Positions 33,409 to 45,411 of a stretch of 64,000 bases of DNA are shown here, one piece after another. Below the pieces are notes generated by a model that worked only from the letters and a program-made list of their open reading frames with translations, made no database searches and was not told where the DNA came from. Numbering within the stretch: the stretch's first letter is position 1; every line of letters begins with the position of its first letter. Both the position numbers and the translations under genes were made by a program. Source of the stretch: Lepidodermella squamata. Taxonomy: Eukaryota; Gastrotricha. The DNA lies in NCBI GenBank assembly GCA_047495785.1, contig JBLDXI010000042.1, positions 2,790,001 through 2,854,000 on the forward strand. Reading direction: 5' to 3'.

Positions 33409-33953
33409 TTGAAAAAAATCGCAATTTAATTTATTATTTAATAACTGCAGGGAAAAGCTTGTAGCTAAAAATACTGTGCCTTTCGTTACCCGAAAAAAAT
33501 GTCGATTTTAGGCTGGAAATAAAAGTATCTTTATCCACCTGAATATTGTTGCGTAAAACCGTCTCATTCAGCAGCTAAATAATTCCTGCCTCAGCTTTTC
33601 TTTTGTTAATATTTCAAGGTGGATATTATAATATTCGTTTCAAAATATTCTGTAAATTATTATTATATCACGAAAAATAAATAAAATTATTCAATTGACA
33701 ACTATTCCGACTTGTTTAATTGTACAGCGACACGTACGATTTTATTTGAATGTTTCTCCATGTTGTAAATATCCAGGTAAATATATTTATATTTTTGTAG
33801 TACACAATAATGCAAAGCAACTTTCCATTTTTTTTTCATCTCACAAATACACAAAAGTGAAGATTATTTATCAATTGTCGTAGACATCCGCCGGACCGAC
33901 TCTTCCATTTCACGTTCGTTTTTCCGCGCTATCTTTCCAATACAGGCAATACA

Positions 33954-33984
<31 letters not shown>

Positions 33985-35167
33985 ATTTGTTTATTGTACA
34001 CAGCAAGAACAAAATTTCTCGAATAATGTTATCGCATCCTCAATGATAACAATGATATAACAATATTTTTTATTTATTCATCATTTTAATTTACATAGCA
34101 AACAGAAAAACGTGTGAATTGATTGAATGAAGCACTCGATCTACCACCACGAGATATCCAGTGGTCACCGGCACCTATAAAGTGCCACTGCGTCGCGTGT
34201 GAAATAAGTATCATAAATCCGGGGCTTGTCGCGTCGAAATGTAACAAAAACTTCGACACAGTGTCTCATGGTTAAATTAAGCGCGATGTAAACAAAAAGA
34301 GGACTACATACAGAACCACATGGCAGCCGCTGTAACCTATTCAATATAGATATGCAGTTTTTATCAACAAAATTTCGCCACAAAAATCCCGATACCGCGA
34401 TATACTGACTGACTATCAAAAATTTCAGTTTTCATAATGCACTTTGCCATCTCAAAATCGATACGCCGCTTTCAAGGTGTAGTAGAGTTTTGTTGCCGAT
34501 TATCGCAGGAAATTTTGGCGTAGATTATCACGCGATGAGATGGTAATGATAATAATATGAATGACAAACAAAAAGAGACTGGATATAGCTTTTGTCGCCA
34601 GCAATGTCGCACTTCAAAAATGCGAGCTATGATGCTTAAAGCCTGCTAATCATTCATCTAGACCACATTACGCGCTGCTATAATAACGATATTGCTATCA
34701 TTATTACATCAATGGTTAAATATATAGATAAAAAGAAGCGTCGAATATTTGTTTTATGAATGCGATTTTAGTTAAAAACGGCGAGATATTTCTCAAGTTA
34801 GCACAAATACTCATTGAAATGATTGATTATTCCGTGGCATTTTTCGATATCTCACCAAATATATTATTCATAATGCTAATAAAAGCCGCATATATCAATT
34901 ATTTTTCAACTAGAGTGCGGGAGATATGTGTTTGTTTTGTCAGTTCGAGATGAATCATTTAGGAATAGAATAATAATTTCTTCAAGTATGAATGAATGAT
35001 GAAAAAAAAGAATCAGAAGTGTATTGAGGAATACGGGAACAGCCATTTTTTGTACACATTTTCGTTTGCCGATAATTTTTTTTATACGAAAGTTGTTAGT
35101 TCTTGTTAGTTCAACCTATATAGCGAATTTGAAGTACAAGGCAGGCCTAGCAAACGGGGCGGTTGGA
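33409..35167. other. 3' intergenic region between convergent genes, with a GA microsatellite
   Basis: No supported exon. A (GA)n run lies at about 33953-33984. The region must contain the 3' UTRs of the plakin-like gene and of synaptobrevin on the other strand. Confidence 0.5.
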
Positions 35168-37276
35168 TCAACGCCCTCCGCCGGCTTGCTCCTCGTTTCC
35201 GCCTTCGTCTTCGACGCCTTCTTGACCGGGTGCTGCGGCTGCCGGACCGCCTGCCGCCGGTTCCATTGGCGCCGCGGGTTGAGGCATCATCATCGGTTGC
35301 ATGTATTGCGGTTGTTCTTGCTTTTGACCGGTCATTACGTACACTAGAATTCAGGGGAAAAATAACAGGCACAAATTAGCGAAGTCGAATTTGGTGAATA
35401 AATAATAAAAATTGATTGGCTGTGTTCACAATCGATTATTTTTCGCCTCATTATAAAATTTTAAAACAAATTCAAACAGAAATTTATGGACTAACGATCA
35501 GCTTGTTCTACCGTAATTTTCTTTGAGAATTTCTTTTAGAAAAAATGGGAAAAAAAGGAAATTTTTTAAATTTAAACTTGAGTAGGAAAAAATTTGGCTA
35601 AAAATAAATTCCAAATAAATTTGAATCAATTTTACTAAAAAAAATTTTATAATAATAAAATAATAAAATAATAAAAATCCGTATTTAATTCCCTTCAATA
35701 ATTTTTTTGAAATGTTCTCGAAATTTCTTTACCCAAATTAATGATTCTAGACTCAATTTTTTAAAAACTGTAAGTAATTATTAGTGAACGCGTATGCCAA
35801 TCAATTTTTATAAATAACTTCATGTTTAAGTTTTGGCCCTTGAATTCAACTAAAATAGTTCTATGCAGGAAGCAGATCGACGATAGCATAGGGTAGATTG
35901 CCTTGTCTAGGAAATCAGGCGATCTTCTTACCGATAATGATAACGATGACTACGACCAAGACACCGCCTAATATCAGCCACATCTGCCGGGCGGAAATTA
36001 AGGTTCCAGGTAGGTAGATGATAGGTAGTCAAAGCGCGGCGGACGACAACAACGCAAATACGTGAGAAGCGAACATAAAATTGAAAAAAGGAAAAACAAA
36101 ACATAGTAAAACAGACGCCATATGATTTTAAAATTAAGGTAGAATATGAAACTCAAAGTTAGACCACAGCGCCTTTTGACGATCTAACAAAAGGCGCAAC
36201 TAAGGAAAATTGATCAAAAACCCAAAATGCAACACGACGACATTGATAAAGGTAATTTAAGCAGGAATCAAGGGCCAAATTATTTTTTTTCAAAATAAAA
36301 ACCAGGCTGATTTTCAGCGTCATTTCTGCTTACCGACGACAGCAATAATCACGACGGCAACAACGCCGACCAGAATGAGGGTCATCTGATTTTTTTAATT
36401 TTCAAATGTTTTTTTTTAATATTTTCGGATTATTTCGATCGAGACTAATGCACTCTATAAATAAACCTACCTGAAATCGATATTAAATTAAAAAAATACA
36501 CAACATGAAAAACAACACAGATGGGCCGCCCCGGGAGATAATCCCTCTAAGCTATGATGAAAATAGAAAAAATAAGGGTACCTTCAAATTCTCCCACCAA
36601 AATTTCCGCTTCAACCGCACTGCACTTCTTTCAAAATGTTGAGCCGATGTTTGGAGATGCTCTAAATAAAAATAACGGAAAACAATAACAAAACAACACA
36701 AGACAACAACAAAATAGTTATATTAAAGCTTCCTTAATTTTTGGGACTGGTGGGTGGTTCATTTTTGACACAGACAAATGAACAAAACGAAAAACAAACA
36801 AACGAGACGACATTTAAAAGATCGAATAGCACACCTTCATATTTTGCCACCAGAATTTGTTCTTAAGTTTACCGGCACTTTGTTCGAAGCGCGATGCGCC
36901 GACCTGTAGGGCCTCTTTAAATCGAATAGAATTTCAGGTTAAAAATTCGAAATTTCGTAAACTGGGGATTTTTCGCGGATAGACTAAATTCGGGGTACTT
37001 ACCTGCCCTGTTGTCGAGTTCTGAGAGTTTCTGATCACGTTCGAGCACTTTTTCGACGTTGACACGCATAATATCGACAACCTCATCAACTTGAGCCTGC
37101 GTTTGCTGAAGACGTTTGCTGGGCATGTATGTACGAGGGGGTTCGCCGCGACCTCCTGCGCCGCCTGTCGACGCACCCTCAGCGGCACCAGCATTAGCTG
37201 GCGGGGCACCACCTTTTGCTGCCCTAAAATATGCCAAAATAGTTTCGACGCAACATTTTCGAAGTGAAACTTACAT
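35168..37276 (-). CDS. Syb: Synaptobrevin/VAMP (vesicle SNARE) with duplicated exons
   Basis: Synaptobrevin is the R-SNARE of synaptic vesicles, pairing with syntaxin and SNAP-25 to fuse membranes. Constant exons: the start codon, split as AT (37276-37275) and G at 37223; 37223-37003 (low-complexity N-terminus, then [20 protein letters not shown] with the SNARE arginine, then LSELDNRA); and the last exon 35343-35168. Between them are two alternative linker exons of 80 nt each: 36914-36835 ([21 protein letters not shown]) and 36661-36582 ([21 protein letters not shown]). Two alternative membrane-anchor exons of 52 nt each follow: 36385-36334 ([17 protein letters not shown]) and 35983-35932 ([17 protein letters not shown]). 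Each pair shares phase, so only one of each can be used per mRNA. One combination gives 176 residues with a long luminal tail rich in M, P, Q and A. Reading into either anchor exon's donor gives a short tail and stop (KQK or KKIA). Confidence 0.9.
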
Positions 37277-39314
37277 TTAGCAGAACAGCGAGTAATGAAA
37301 TGATAAAAAAGGAGGATTAAATGGTCTCTAAATCAACAGAAATTCACGATGTATAGAAATGCACTTGCCGACAAATCTTCAAGACACACAAAAGTTCTAA
37401 TATTTAGCTGGGAGGTGAATTGTGCGCTAATAATGATTTCTTTAAAAAGCTGCCGTCATGTTTATGCCCCGTTGTAACAATTTATAAATAAGTACAACAG
37501 GGGGAATAGCCGTCATCATCGACATATATATCGTCTACTACATCACTGTAAAATCTATCCTTATATATTTTCTAATAATGCCCACATTTATTCTCGTGTG
37601 TGTGGCACGCAGTTATAAAACTCTGTGTATATTTGGATGTACAAAGGGTACATTTTCGATTGATCACGACGAAAAAGCGCGCATAAATATACAATATATA
37701 TGTATACACATAGACGAGCGAGTGTGAGCGAAGTATAAATGCAAAGCGCGTCGTCTCCTCTCGCCGCGCGCGATGTGCCACGGCGAATCTGCAGTAAAAT
37801 ACAAGCTCAAAAAACTGGAAATGCGAAATCGATAAAAATTGATGGAAATATTTTGGGCGCCTTCGTCGTCTGCCGTCGTCGATTTCACAGCAGAGCCTTA
37901 TTATTATACACCTAATACGATGAGGCATATATTCGTGAACACACACGACGGCAGAGCGGAAAAAATCGATCGCTCTTGAGAGCGAGAAGCGAGGGTCTAC
38001 GAAGATGTGGCCGTGTGTGAAACATCAGCCGAAACAATACAACACTACTCGCCAGTGCATTCATCGGCAGCCTAAATCACAATATTGCGCAAAAATCGAA
38101 AAATCATAGGGACGATGCAATGAGTAATGCAAACAAAAAATGACGTTAGCGAACTTTGAATGCCGCTGACCGGGCAAGAGCATTTATTGGGTCAGGATAT
38201 AATGTCAGATTTCTATTCGCCGCTGCGCTGAGAGAGTACTTTGTAATTTGTAATGCGTTAAAACACATCGAGACAAAAAAGAGTATTCTTAATCCTTCCA
38301 CAATCTAATCATCATTCGGTGAAAATTTACATTATCCTAATAAAAGAATGACGTAAATGATGGGAGGATATTCTGAAAATAATGATTGAAGCGGCCTGAA
38401 ACAGCTGATTCCCATTAATTTCAGCCTGGAACGAATTACCGAGGAAATATGCACAAGCTTATTCAAGACGAAACTACATGCATAATAGTTAAGTGACGTC
38501 ATGTTAATTTCATTGTACGAAAAGCAAAGCTAAAAGACGTCGTTGGTAAGATGTCAGAATTGAACAAGTAATGAAACGTTTCAGTGTGTTGAAATAAACA
38601 TTTGCGTAGAATGACTTATGCACCTTGCAATCATTAGCTCCACGATAAGCCTTTTCTGCGAGGCAAATGAAGCATCCCACAAATCAAACCATGTGCAATG
38701 TTCGAAATGTTACAAGGCAATTAATTTATGATCTATGACTTGTTCCAATCTTGATGATTTTGATGAAAGAATCTCAGATCATGGCTAATCAGCAGGGTGC
38801 CGTGCAAATTCAATACTCCAGTTCACGACTCGGCGTAACACGCTGGATATCATGGAAGAATTTCATATTGAAAGGAAACCCATAAATTTGCCAATCGGCC
38901 AGGTCAGACTTAAATAATTACAAATGCTCGGAGCATACAGCCAATAAGGAGTTTCTTATCTAAATCTGTAAATATGTGAAGGGCGTGTCAAGCAATTAAC
39001 GCAACGAACTGCAGAACGAGGAAGGCAAGTAACTGGACAAATACTTACTTGTATCCATGACCACAGAGCCCTGATCCCTGCACGCCTCAACTCCAGGTAA
39101 CTCCCTCTTTCTACCTTTATGTAAAATGTCATCTCTCCCCGTCATATTTCTCCATAATATGAAGAGGCCGAATAAATTTCGGAGAACGATTTCCAGTGTT
39201 CACGGTCCATGATTTGATGCAATGCTACGAAGAAGTCAGATCATTGTCAAAATTCAGACTATAATGTAAGCATGTCACACAATCGCTTATCGCTTGAACA
39301 CTTTGAAACCTAAG
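37277..39314. other. Intergenic region upstream of synaptobrevin
   Basis: About 2 kb with no supported exon. It should contain the synaptobrevin promoter and 5' leader. Confidence 0.4.
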
Positions 39315-39983
39315 ATCATCATCATCATCATTTTATTGTTTTCCTTCTGATTGCACCATTTTTTTTTTTAATTTTATAAAAGAATAACAGTATTTAGGAA
39401 TGGATTTATAAATGGGCAAAAAGAGGATCGAGCGCAGAAGTAAGGCGACCGTACACAGCATATAAGAATGTTTATATAGGATGATGCGCGCAAGGCACGC
39501 ATACATTAGATAAGGTGATTAAAATAATAATTAGTTTTATTTAACTAAGGCCAAATTTGTAAGGACAGGCCATTCTTCCAATATAAATTTTTTGCACGCG
39601 TTAACAAAAAGATTTATCGAAGTAATGTTAGTGATAGAGGCAGGTAGAAGGTTCCATAATTTGGCAGTTCTAATAGCAAAGCTAAAGCCCCTAGGGCAAA
39701 GTGAATGTTGAGGAATTGTTAATTTGTTATTAGAATGATGTCGAGTAGTAGAGAGATTAGGTTTGAGAAAGAAAGTATCGAATTCTAGAGGATGAGACAT
39801 ATTGTTAATTATTTTGAACGCCATCGTAAGATCGCGGACTAACCATCTTTGGTTTAAGGATAGCAATTCAAACTTAGCCAGCCTCTGAATATAAAGATAA
39901 ATTAACCTCATCCTGGTCTCATTCAGCGCACTGCCGAGGCGAGTGCGTTTAAGAAAAGCCTTTTCAGTTTTCAGTTTCAACAT
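39315..39983 (-). mobile_element. 3' end of a CR1/L2-type LINE retrotransposon
   Basis: The open frame 39983-39537 encodes the region after the reverse transcriptase of CR1/L2-type LINEs. It has RLAKFELLSLNQRWLVRDLTMAFKI, TRHHSN, and RTAKLWNLLPASITNITSIN (compare the common RxxxLWNxLP block). The 5' part is absent. In the strand of the LINE, the fragment ends in a run of TGA/GAT triplets (39330-39315), typical of the short 3' repeats of such elements. It is a 5'-truncated, probably inactive copy. Confidence 0.75.
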
Positions 39984-40512
39984 ATGTTTCCTATTAATGC
40001 GATTATTTTTTAAAGATGAAGACAGTAAAGTGATTAAATGATAGTGGGAAGTGGGAAGCGCTCAAAAGTGTTCCTCAAGATGTTAAAGAAACGGAAAATA
40101 AATTCAGATAAATGGACTGCCAATACCAAGACCTCTCAAGATATACTGGCAAATGAACCCAACTTGAAAACACAATCCACAATCCGAAGAGATGAACTCT
40201 ATTGTGAACTGTTCTTCCGCGATTATTCACCCGCCGCGTCCAAACAAAAAAGCGATCGACACTTTATCGGCGGAAAAATGATTTTCACAATTAATAAGAA
40301 ATGAATATTTTGAAATACCAAAATTTATGATAAATACTTATGTATTATTCTATTTCCAACATTTTCATGACATTTTAATAATTTTATGTGAAATCTAAAA
40401 ATCCATACATTTATCGAACCGGCAAAAACATCTGGACAAAAACCGAATCAACCTACGCAAAAAGCACGCTTTTAGGAAGGTCTACCTTACTACCTTACCC
40501 AACTGAAGTATC
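39984..40512. other. Intergenic, no supported gene
   Basis: A short open frame on the plus strand (40038-40304) has no recognisable features and is not proposed as a gene. Confidence 0.4.
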
Positions 40513-42104
40513 CATCCCACTGAAAACAGCTCCGCGAAGGATTTCAGACGAAGAATGAAGAGGTCCGAAACCTGTTCTGGCCCAACTATACAACGGCATC
40601 AAATCCCGGATGGCGCTGACGCGCCCATCCTCATACCACTCGCCATTCTGAGCGGCGATTATGCTAATCCTTTTTCGGTAGCTCGAAGTAACTGAATCCT
40701 GAACTCTTTTGAAGTGAAATTATTTAAAGACTTATATAGTACTTCAGTCCTTCAGGAAGGATTCACGAGTCATGACTCCCGCATAGCATGAAATGTCTTG
40801 GCACACAGGGATAACCGAATATCATGTTCTTGCCGAATGAGTAATTATTTTATTTATACCTATCGTGAATAGTTTTATATTCAAGGTACTTACTTAATTT
40901 AATTTTCTCAGGTTTTCTCATTCTCCAACATTTCTTCTGCTAAACAGTGAATTCGTCTCTCACGGCGAACGTCGGCAGAAAGAAAAGTCAGTGTTTCATT
41001 CAAGTTGAATCAATGTACGCTAATTGACCCTACGTTAACTAACTCTTCATTCTTCGACTGAAAGCCTTCGTGGAGCTGTTTTTATTGGAATACGTATGAT
41101 GTAGTTTTATGACTCCATAGTTCAGTCGCAAGTTTTCACCAGGTTTACTGAAGTACCGAAATATAAACTAAGCCATCAATTACCAAGGATTGGGCAAAGC
41201 TGGTTGATGATATTATTATATGAGGAGGGTGTCCGAAATCACAACTACTCCTACCATTATATTTCGAAATGCAACTAAATCAGTCCATACTTTAAACGTT
41301 TATTTATTATTTATTTATTTATTTATAAGCTTTAACGCCCAGAAGAGGGCAGCTTGACAAGAGGTAATTTGAAAGTGAAACATTTAATTGCAGGACAGTT
41401 TACAGATGAATAGGACATTGGCATTCTTAACCGTAACATTGACATTCTTAACCGTAACATTGAAATATGGAATAATCTTCACCCCAGTGTTTTCAACCTC
41501 TTTGAATCTCTCCCTGATGAATTACGAAATCAAAATTTTAAAAATAATATTTTCCGCGTGGATCTTAAATCCTATATAAAACGTAAACTGTTATTGTAAT
41601 CGGGTTAGTGTTAGTCGCCTGCCCTTTTAATCGTGAAAGTACATTCGAAATTATGATTATATTGATTTGAGAAAGTCATTACTTCTGTGCAATACGGTGC
41701 GCTTTATTCCGAAGTTGAACGATCCTCATACCACTGATAAAGATCATGGTATAGAATTTGCTTCTATTCATAGTATTTGCTTGAGTTTACTAAACTATTG
41801 TAGGAGACACCCTCTTATAATAGAATAGAGAATAGAGACTTTTGAAAACTTAGACAATTTTGAAGGTCCGACTGGCATTCCAACCTGCCGTAGAGTGCCG
41901 GGAAGAATAATTAAGTCATATTCATCATCATGGTAGAGTATTTCTCCTTGGCATTAATCGCCGCTCAGAATGGCGAGTGGTATGAGGATGGGCGCGTCAG
42001 CGCCATCCGGGATTTGATGCCGTTGTATAGTTGGGCCAGAACAGGTTTCGGACCTCTTCATTCTTCGTCTGAAATCCTTCGCGGAGCTGTTTTCAGTGGG
42101 ATAT
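40513..42104. repeat. 1.6-kb region with long inverted ends (about 150 bp)
   Basis: The segment at about 40513-40663 matches the inverse of about 41955-42104 closely (for example GGATGGCGCTGACGCGCCC against its complement). A third, shorter and more diverged copy lies near 41050-41095 in the orientation of the right arm. This looks like a non-autonomous DNA element or two opposed copies of one repeat. I could not define a target duplication. Confidence 0.6.
41440..41600 (+). mobile_element. C-terminal fragment of a LINE polymerase
   Basis: A frame around 41460-41600 reads WNNLHPSVFNLFESLPDELR then NIFRVDLKSYIKRKLLL and stop. This resembles the conserved end of LINE reverse transcriptase proteins (LPxxLR...FKxxLKxYL). 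It is short, within the inverted-end region, and lacks any upstream domain. A TTTA-rich microsatellite lies just upstream (about 41302-41335). Confidence 0.45.
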
Positions 42105-42404
42105 GATGCAGTTTTCGGAAGCTCAACTTTGCTAACAATTTTTTTCCTTTAGTAGAGGCACGGGAGATTTAGAACACGGTACAAACTATCGCGGGAAAAG
42201 TCTGTCAAAAGACCTGTTGACACGATGTGAAGTAATACGTTCGACGATTCAGGAAAAGATACTGTTGACTTGCTAGTTGACGAGTTGCAATAGATTTTCT
42301 CAACTGTTCGCTTTTCGTGCTTTAACCTGAGGGTTTATTAATAAATCTGTTGACTGTTGAGTTTGGCCATTTCTTTTTGATTGATAGTTCCCCGAAAAAT
42401 ATTA

Positions 42405-43113
42405 AGCGTAAAAATGAAGTGTCTTCGAGGTACAGTAGAACCGGTTGCGAAATTTGGGGGTGGAAATTGGACGATGGCAGCCAGGAAGAACGGCGACTGA
42501 ACGTATGTCAGATGCGGTGCCTACGTAGCATTTGCGGTGTCACTCTGAGGGACGGAATTAGGAATGATTATATTAGAGAAAATTGTGATAGCCGATAGTA
42601 GCAAGACATCAACTTAGGTGGTACGGCCATGTTGCTCGCATGGACCCCGAACGGCTAACCCACCGAGTACGGTATTGGAACGTGCCGGAGGGTTGGAAAC
42701 GGCCTACAGGCAGGCCTAAGCTAAGGTGACTCGACTTTATTAAGAAAATTTTGGGGCGGGTGGGAATTCAAAATTTAGAGGATGCAGGTGATCTAGCGAA
42801 GGACAGAAATGAGTGGAGGCTGAAAATTCACAGTCTGGGTGATGAATCTGATACTTCTCGTGGGATTTTGTATATTTTGTTTCATTGATGGAAAATGATT
42901 TCGGTTTGACCAGGATCGGTCCCCTAGACTGGTCCTCCTCCGACACGCGCTCTACTTGCCAGGTCACCACCGTGACCTGTCCGGCAGGGTGTGTACACCG
43001 GAGTGATTTTTATTCTCAGCACGCCTATTTTGTTGTTTTTCTACTGTTGTTTTTACTGTTCTTTTAATCTTAAAAGTGCTGACGAATAAAGAAAATGTTA
43101 TGTTATGTTATGT
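42405..43113 (+). mobile_element. 3' end of a second LINE, with TTATG tail repeat
   Basis: Translated pieces read CEIWGWKLDDGSQEERRLNV, QMRCLRSICGVTLRDGIRND, WYGHVARMDPERL, WKRPTGRPKLR, LAKDRNEWRLKI. These are the usual end of LINE reverse transcriptase genes (CETWTL..., MRCLRRILGV, WFGHVxRM, RGRPxxxW). Stops and a shift interrupt the frame. The 3' leader ends with AATAAAG and a run of TTATG units (about 43095-43113), the typical tail left by target-primed insertion. Confidence 0.75.
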
Positions 43114-44427
43114 CGTAGCCTCAAAATATAGCCTATATCTGCGGGATTTTTCTTTATGTGATTGATGGTATGCTTCGCAAACAACAGACATGCCTATAAG
43201 TTCCGTGTAAGGCCAGCTTCCAGCTAACATGTATGACGTGTAAGATGTTCGAAGAAGATCGAAAGTGAGATGTACGTTGCGCGGTCAGCTATATAACACT
43301 GAAATCTCCTTCGGTTCACCTCGATCAACGTTGAAATTGCGTAATTCAGCAAATAACAGATATCATGATCGTTATAGGTCCAAGCAACACGAGACGTGTG
43401 GCGAATGTCTTGACCAGTCACAAAAAGGGGAATGAGGGTACTTCCATCCAATGTTCAAGTTCGAATGTATATTGAAGTTGGCTAGTATCAACTTGAAAAA
43501 TCGTTTTTGCCTCAAATTCGTGTTCCATACGGCCAACGAGCCATCAAATATTTGAACATAACGCTGGAATTTTGCTGGAACACCAAATCCACGGTGGCAA
43601 GCGCGGCTAAGTAAACACACGACTCCGTTTCGCTCGGTTCTCCCTCGGCCCTCGGGTCTAAATCTCCCGCGGGTCCCCCTAAAAATAAATACCGCCAAAA
43701 TCATTTTTATAATTTATGGAATTTTTTAAATTTAACAATTTTAATATTTAAACAATTAATTTTTTCAAATAAATGTGAAAATCGACTCCTCACCGATCAG
43801 CTCTGAGCGCTTTAAGAGAGCGAAATACAAAACGGCAGGGGGGGTACCTTCATTTTTAGAAAACCATGGAAAAGTGTCCTTTGCGCCGTAGCCCAAAAGT
43901 ACAAGTTACCTGTGGAATTTCCTCAAATAAATTATACCATTAGATAGCTGAGATCATTAGCTAGCTGATGGTATAATATTTTTCCGATATATCTCATTCT
44001 AAGGTCATGGTCCTCGAGCCCAAAGTTGGGTAATTTTCGGCCAAAAAATTTCTACCTGGCCCAAGTGTATATATAGGGGGCAAACGGTGTGCCTCTTTTC
44101 TTTCATCCTGGGCTATGTCCCTTTCGCCGCTGTCCTTTCCAGACCCTCTTCATTCTTCGGAGGGCACTACCGTGCCCCCACAATCATCCTTAGAGGTTTT
44201 ATCAGGCGAAGATTTTAGAATTTAATTTACAACACGTCTGCCGTATGTTCCTAATGATCACTGCGTGACTCTCCGCTGATAAACGCCTTATAGGTTCAAA
44301 GTTGGAAAATGCATGTGCTTTATTGGAATGCATTTTTTCTTAACCTTTGCCTTCCTCCTTTATTTTTAGTGCTTAATGTTTTCTTTGACTCGAGGTTGCC
44401 ACCTGTGATTTCTGCTACCCGGAAAGA
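43114..44427. other. Intergenic region upstream of Cdc42
   Basis: Minus-strand open frames at 43224-43451 and 43372-43704 overlap in different frames and look like nothing I can name; they may be pseudogene remains. A TATA-like TATATATA lies near 44068. Confidence 0.4.
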
Positions 44428-45083
44428 ATGACTTCAGAAAACTACACAATCAAATGCGTTGTTGTAGGGGATGGCGCCGTGGGCAAAACATGTCTCTTGA
44501 TATCATACACGACGAATAAGTTCCCATCCGAATATGTGCCGACCGTGTTTGATAATTATGCGGTGACTGTGATGGTGGGAGGGCATCCCTATAGTCTCGG
44601 TCTATTCGACACTGCGGGTCAAGAGGACTATGATCGATTGAGGCCGCTAAGCTATCCTGGAACTGATGTCTTTTTAGTTTGCTTTAGCGTCGTCCATCCT
44701 GCATCGTATGAAAACGTCCGAGAAAAAGTAACCCATAATGACCAATATTAATAGCTTATTCGTGATTATTAATCTCTTGATTCCAGTGGATCGCTGAAAT
44801 TCAAATGCACTGTCGGAATGTCCCGTTCCTTATTGTTGGTACTCAAGTAGATCTGCGCGATGACCCTACCACACTCGACAAATTGTCACGCCAAAAGCAG
44901 CGCCCTATAACTCCGGATATGGGCGAGAGATTGGCCAAAGAATTCAAGGCAGTAAAATATGTGGAATGTTCGGCGTTAACTCAGAAAGGTTTAAAAAACG
45001 TTTTTGACGAAGCCATCATAGCTGCACTCGCCCCCAAGAAGCCGGCTACTACTGAGAAGAAGAGCTCTTGCAGGTGTTTTTGA
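44428..45083 (+). CDS. Cdc42: Cdc42 Rho-family GTPase
   Basis: Cdc42 controls polarity and actin through effectors such as PAK, PAR-6 and WASP. Two exons, 44428-44727 and 44787-45083, encode 198 residues. All functional motifs are intact: GDGAVGKT (P-loop), [13 protein letters not shown] (switch I), [20 protein letters not shown] (switch II with Gln61), TQVDLRDD, and [18 protein letters not shown]. It begins with three extra residues compared with human Cdc42 ([10 protein letters not shown]). The C-terminus ends KKSSCRCF, a CaaX box with phenylalanine in the last position, similar to the brain form of vertebrate Cdc42 (CCIF) and usually geranylgeranylated; the middle arginine is unusual. The next gene downstream is a related Rho protein that shares the intron position before Trp97 (K|WIAEI here). 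Confidence 0.95.
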
Positions 45084-45411
45084 GGCTTATATTTTCGCCA
45101 AAAATTGTTACTGCGGCTGATGCGGCCTGCTCTATTTCTACTTCAAAGCTGGCTATTTGCTATATTTTCCTTTTTGCTAGTCTTTACGGCATTTTTGTGC
45201 CAAAGTCTGCTGTTTTCATTCCAGAACAACGATTGATTTCGCATGAATGCTTGCGACTTATAATTGGTGCTAATATTTCCAGACTGTCTATTTTATCCAA
45301 ATCAAACAAATTTTCGCAACTGCTGATTTTTGCTAGCTTTCATTTATACAAATAAACTTAATTTATACCTACCTGGCACGCTTCCTAGAGATGTTAATCA
45401 ATCGTTAATTG
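45084..45411. other. Short spacer between the two GTPase genes
   Basis: About 330 bp, containing the Cdc42 3' UTR and presumably the neighbour's promoter. No other gene seen. Confidence 0.5.

Noticed and set aside
37572-37946. 124-codon minus-strand frame upstream of synaptobrevin
   Set aside because: Composition is that of AT-rich non-coding sequence; no splice context or domain.
43224-43704. Minus-strand frames that look partly protein-like
   Set aside because: No recognisable domain, and overlapping frames conflict; kept only as a note in the intergenic entry.
45068-45355. Open frame overlapping the end of Cdc42
   Set aside because: Different frame, hydrophobic by composition of AT-rich sequence, no splice sites or domain.
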